DNA from: J089 sp964535735
GTDB taxonomy: Bacteria; Fidelibacterota; Marinisomatia; Marinisomatales; J089
DNA length: 9,154 nucleotides
Assembly (NCBI GenBank): GCA_964535735.1
Contig: CAZHTM010000066.1
Span: forward strand, 1 to 9,154
Reading direction: 5' to 3'
The notes under the pieces are model-generated. The model saw only the letters and a list, made by a program, of their open reading frames with translations, did not search any database and was not told the origin of the DNA. Of the stretch, positions 6,996 to 9,154 are shown piece by piece (position 1 is the stretch's first letter; every line of letters begins with the position of its first letter). The position numbers were made by a program, and so were the translations under genes.

Positions 6996-9086
6996 ATGAA
7001 GAAAATCCCCCTGGATCGCGTACGAAACATTGGCATCATGGCTCACATTGATGCCGGAAAGACCACGTTAACCGAACGTGTGCTTTTCTATACGGGTCGT
7101 ACCCATAAAATCGGTGAAGTTCATGAGGGCGGTGCCACCATGGACTGGATGGAGCAGGAAAAGGAACGGGGGATTACCATCACATCAGCCGCAACCACGG
7201 CTATCTGGAATAATCATCGGATCAATATTATTGATACGCCGGGACACGTGGATTTTACCATGGAGGTGGAACGATCCCTGCGTGTATTGGATGGCGCTAT
7301 CGCAGTATTCTGTGCCGTAGGTGGGGTTGAACCTCAAAGCGAAACAGTATGGCGGCAAGCCGATAAATATAACGTTCCCCGGATCGCCTTTGTGAATAAA
7401 ATGGACCGGGTGGGCGCTGATTTTTACAATGTTTTGGATATGATAAAGGATCGCCTTTCGGCGAATCCTCTGCCCATTGCCATTCCTATCGGAGATGGCG
7501 AAATGTTCACCGGGATTATTGATTTATTGTCGATGCAAGCGATTCTGTATAATGAATCTACTTTAGGGGCGCGATTTGATTATGGCGATATTCCTTCCGA
7601 CATGCAAGCGGTCGCCGAAAAATGGCGTAAGCATTTAATCGAAGAAACGGCCACCTATGATGAAAAACTCATGGAGAAGTACCTTGAGGATGAAGAAATC
7701 ACGGTGGACGAGTTAAAAGCGGCAATTCGGAAGGGCTGCTTGGATAATACATTTATTCCCACATTATGTGGGTCTGCATTTAAAAACAAGGGTGTCCAGC
7801 GAGTGTTGGATGCTGTTGTTGACTTTTTACCGTCTCCGTTGGATATCGGAGCTATATCCGGATTCCTTCCGCATGATTCAGACAAAGTGTTGACACGAAA
7901 TCCGGATGAAAGCGAACCCTTTTGTGGGTTGGCATTTAAAATTATGTCAGATCCCTATGTGGGGCGGCTGACATATATCAGGGTGTATTCCGGCGAATTG
8001 GCCAAGGGATCCTATACTTATAATCCCAATACAGGGAAGCGGGAACGGATCAGCCGGCTCTTGCTTATGCACGCCAATAAACGTGAGGAAGTGGAACGGG
8101 TAGCTGCTGGAGAAATTGTAGCCGCCGTAGGGCTGAAAGCCACAAATACGGGGCACACCCTTTGCGATGAAAAACATCCCATCCTTTTGGAATCCATGGA
8201 TTTCCCGGAGCCGGTGGTTGAAGTCTCCGTGGAGCCTGTGAGTAAGAGCGATCAGGATGCTTTATCGAAAGCCCTGGTGAAACTGAGTGAAGAAGATCCC
8301 ACCTTCCAGGTGTCTATCAATCACGACACGGGTCAAACCATAATTGCCGGTATGGGCGAATTGCATTTAGAAATATTGGTCGATCGTCTTTTGCGTGAGT
8401 TTAAGGTTCAGGCCAATGTGGGTCGTCCGCAAGTTGCGTATATCGAAGCCATTACGAAGCGGGTGGAGAAATCCGAAACAAAATTTGTACGCCAATCCGG
8501 TGGTCGTGGTCAATATGGTCACGTGGTAATCAATGTGGAGCCTAATGAACCGGGTAAAGGTTATCATTTTGAGAACAAGATTGTGGGTGGTGTCATCCCG
8601 AGAGAATATATCCCGGCTGTAAACCAAGGAATTCAGGAAGGCCTGAAGAATGGCGTCCTGGTAGGATATCCGGTTCAGGATATCCGCGTGGAATTGGTTT
8701 TCGGTTCTTATCACGAAGTGGATAGTTCGGAAATTGCCTTTAAAGTTGCTGGTTCCATGGCGATTAAAGAAGCCTGCCGGAAAGCTGGTCCCATCCTAAT
8801 GGAACCGATTATGAATGTTGAAATTGTTACGCCTGAGGAATACCTTGGCGACGTCATGGGTGATATCAGTTCCCGTCGTGGGAAAGTATTGACCATGGGT
8901 CAGCGTCGGGATGCTCAGGTTATTAATGCGACCGTCCCGTTAAGTCAAATGTTTGGGTATGCTACTGATTTGCGTTCCATCACCCAAGGGCGGGCCGTTT
9001 TCCATATGGAATTTTCCCACCATCAACAGGTTCCGGCCAGTATTCAAGCCGAACTGATTGAGCGGATTCACGGAAACGTATCATAG
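6996..9086 (+). CDS. fusA: Translation elongation factor G
   Basis: EF-G is the GTPase that moves tRNAs and mRNA through the ribosome and helps recycle ribosomes. The 696-residue length is typical. The G domain holds G1 AHIDAGKT (16-23), G2 RGITI (58-62), G3 DTPGH (80-84, with the GTPase histidine H84), G4 NKMD (134-137) and G5 GSA (259-261). Domain II starts near residue 300 and domain III near 405 (MGELHLEIL is conserved there). Domain IV carries SGGRGQYGH (501-509) and, in its tip loop, GSYHEVDSSE with H573, equivalent to the E. coli histidine needed for fast translocation. Domain V begins near 600 (EPIMNVEI) and includes MFGYATDLRS. The ATG lies 7 bp after rpsG, with no Shine-Dalgarno sequence. 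Its place between rpsG and tuf marks it as the main EF-G rather than an EF-G2 paralogue. No truncation or missing motif was seen. Confidence 0.99.
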   Translation: MKKIPLDRVRNIGIMAHIDAGKTTLTERVLFYTGRTHKIGEVHEGGATMDWMEQEKERGITITSAATTAIWNNHRINIIDTPGHVDFTMEVERSLRVLDGAIAVFCAVGGVEPQSETVWRQADKYNVPRIAFVNKMDRVGADFYNVLDMIKDRLSANPLPIAIPIGDGEMFTGIIDLLSMQAILYNESTLGARFDYGDIPSDMQAVAEKWRKHLIEETATYDEKLMEKYLEDEEITVDELKAAIRKGCLDNTFIPTLCGSAFKNKGVQRVLDAVVDFLPSPLDIGAISGFLPHDSDKVLTRNPDESEPFCGLAFKIMSDPYVGRLTYIRVYSGELAKGSYTYNPNTGKRERISRLLLMHANKREEVERVAAGEIVAAVGLKATNTGHTLCDEKHPILLESMDFPEPVVEVSVEPVSKSDQDALSKALVKLSEEDPTFQVSINHDTGQTIIAGMGELHLEILVDRLLREFKVQANVGRPQVAYIEAITKRVEKSETKFVRQSGGRGQYGHVVINVEPNEPGKGYHFENKIVGGVIPREYIPAVNQGIQEGLKNGVLVGYPVQDIRVELVFGSYHEVDSSEIAFKVAGSMAIKEACRKAGPILMEPIMNVEIVTPEEYLGDVMGDISSRRGKVLTMGQRRDAQVINATVPLSQMFGYATDLRSITQGRAVFHMEFSHHQQVPASIQAELIERIHGNVS

Positions 9087-9087
9087 A

Positions 9088-9093
9088 AAGGGA
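9088..9093 (+). promoter_or_regulatory. Shine-Dalgarno-like sequence for tuf
   Basis: AAGGGA lies 8 nt before the ATG at 9102, in the 15-bp gap after the fusA stop. It is weaker than the rpoC site, but it is the only such motif ahead of any gene in the str part of the window. This fits the need for much more EF-Tu than EF-G. Confidence 0.6.
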
Positions 9094-9101
9094 ATCAATT
9101 T

Positions 9102-9154
9102 ATGGCAAAAGAGAAGTTTGAGCGATCGAAGCCCCATGTAAACATTGGGACGAT
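9102..9154 (+). CDS. tuf: Translation elongation factor Tu, N-terminus only (3' end outside window)
   Basis: EF-Tu is the GTPase that brings aminoacyl-tRNA to the ribosome. Only 17 complete codons plus two bases are visible, encoding MAKEKFERSKPHVNIGT. This is the near-invariant bacterial EF-Tu N-terminus, just before the GHVDHGKT nucleotide-binding loop that would follow. It comes 15 bp after fusA, in the standard str operon order, and is presumably cotranscribed. Whether the genome has a second tuf copy cannot be seen here. Confidence 0.95.
   Translation, partial: MAKEKFERSKPHVNIGT

Noticed and set aside
8367..8714. Antisense open frame (115 codons) opposite fusA domains III-IV
   Set aside because: It is opposite conserved EF-G coding sequence, has no recognisable protein features and no initiation signal.
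1..9154. A novel defence, mobile or metabolic system
   Set aside because: Every stretch except the 76-bp gap and a few short spacers is accounted for by six universally conserved genes. No room remains for cargo, and no repeats, attachment sites or composition shifts were seen.

Overview
The window is a conserved bacterial information-processing cluster, all on the + strand: the 3' part of rpoB, complete rpoC, rpsL, rpsG and fusA, and the first 17 codons of tuf. It is the end of the rpoBC operon joined directly to the str operon. The RpoB and RpoC proteins read like the FCB group (Bacteroidota, Ignavibacteria, Marinimicrobia and relatives). The clues are the RpoB stretch reading TKRGEEELTPEIPNVSE, the RpoC N-terminus with ETINYRSYKPEKDGLFCEK, and a doubled DPGDT segment near the RpoC C-terminus. 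I judge this from remembered family sequences and cannot fix the phylum. A Marinimicrobia-like or other uncultured FCB bacterium is a guess. Base composition looks even and near 50% G+C, with no sign of transfer.

Layout. 1-1799 is the C-terminal 598 residues of RpoB, cut by the left edge. After 11 bp, rpoC (1811-6067) starts at a TTG behind a clear Shine-Dalgarno sequence. A 76-bp AT-rich gap (6068-6143) follows. It is the only real intergenic space in the window and holds a plausible sigma70-type promoter but no recognisable terminator hairpin. Then come rpsL (6144-6518), rpsG (6524-6988) and fusA (6996-9086), spaced 5 and 7 bp apart with no convincing Shine-Dalgarno sequence before any of the three. 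tuf begins at 9102 behind an AAGGGA motif and leaves the window at the right edge.

The genes make the catalytic core of RNA polymerase (beta and beta'), two small-subunit proteins of the decoding and mRNA-exit regions (S12, S7), and the two GTPases that drive elongation (EF-G, EF-Tu). All catalytic and metal-binding motifs checked are intact. Neither strand shows RNA genes, mobile elements, CRISPR arrays or cargo genes, and the remaining open frames are shadows of the conserved genes. I found no novel system. The points worth a second look concern expression signals (internal promoter, mixed use of Shine-Dalgarno sequences, a missing S7 feedback spacer) and lineage-specific segments of RpoB and RpoC.
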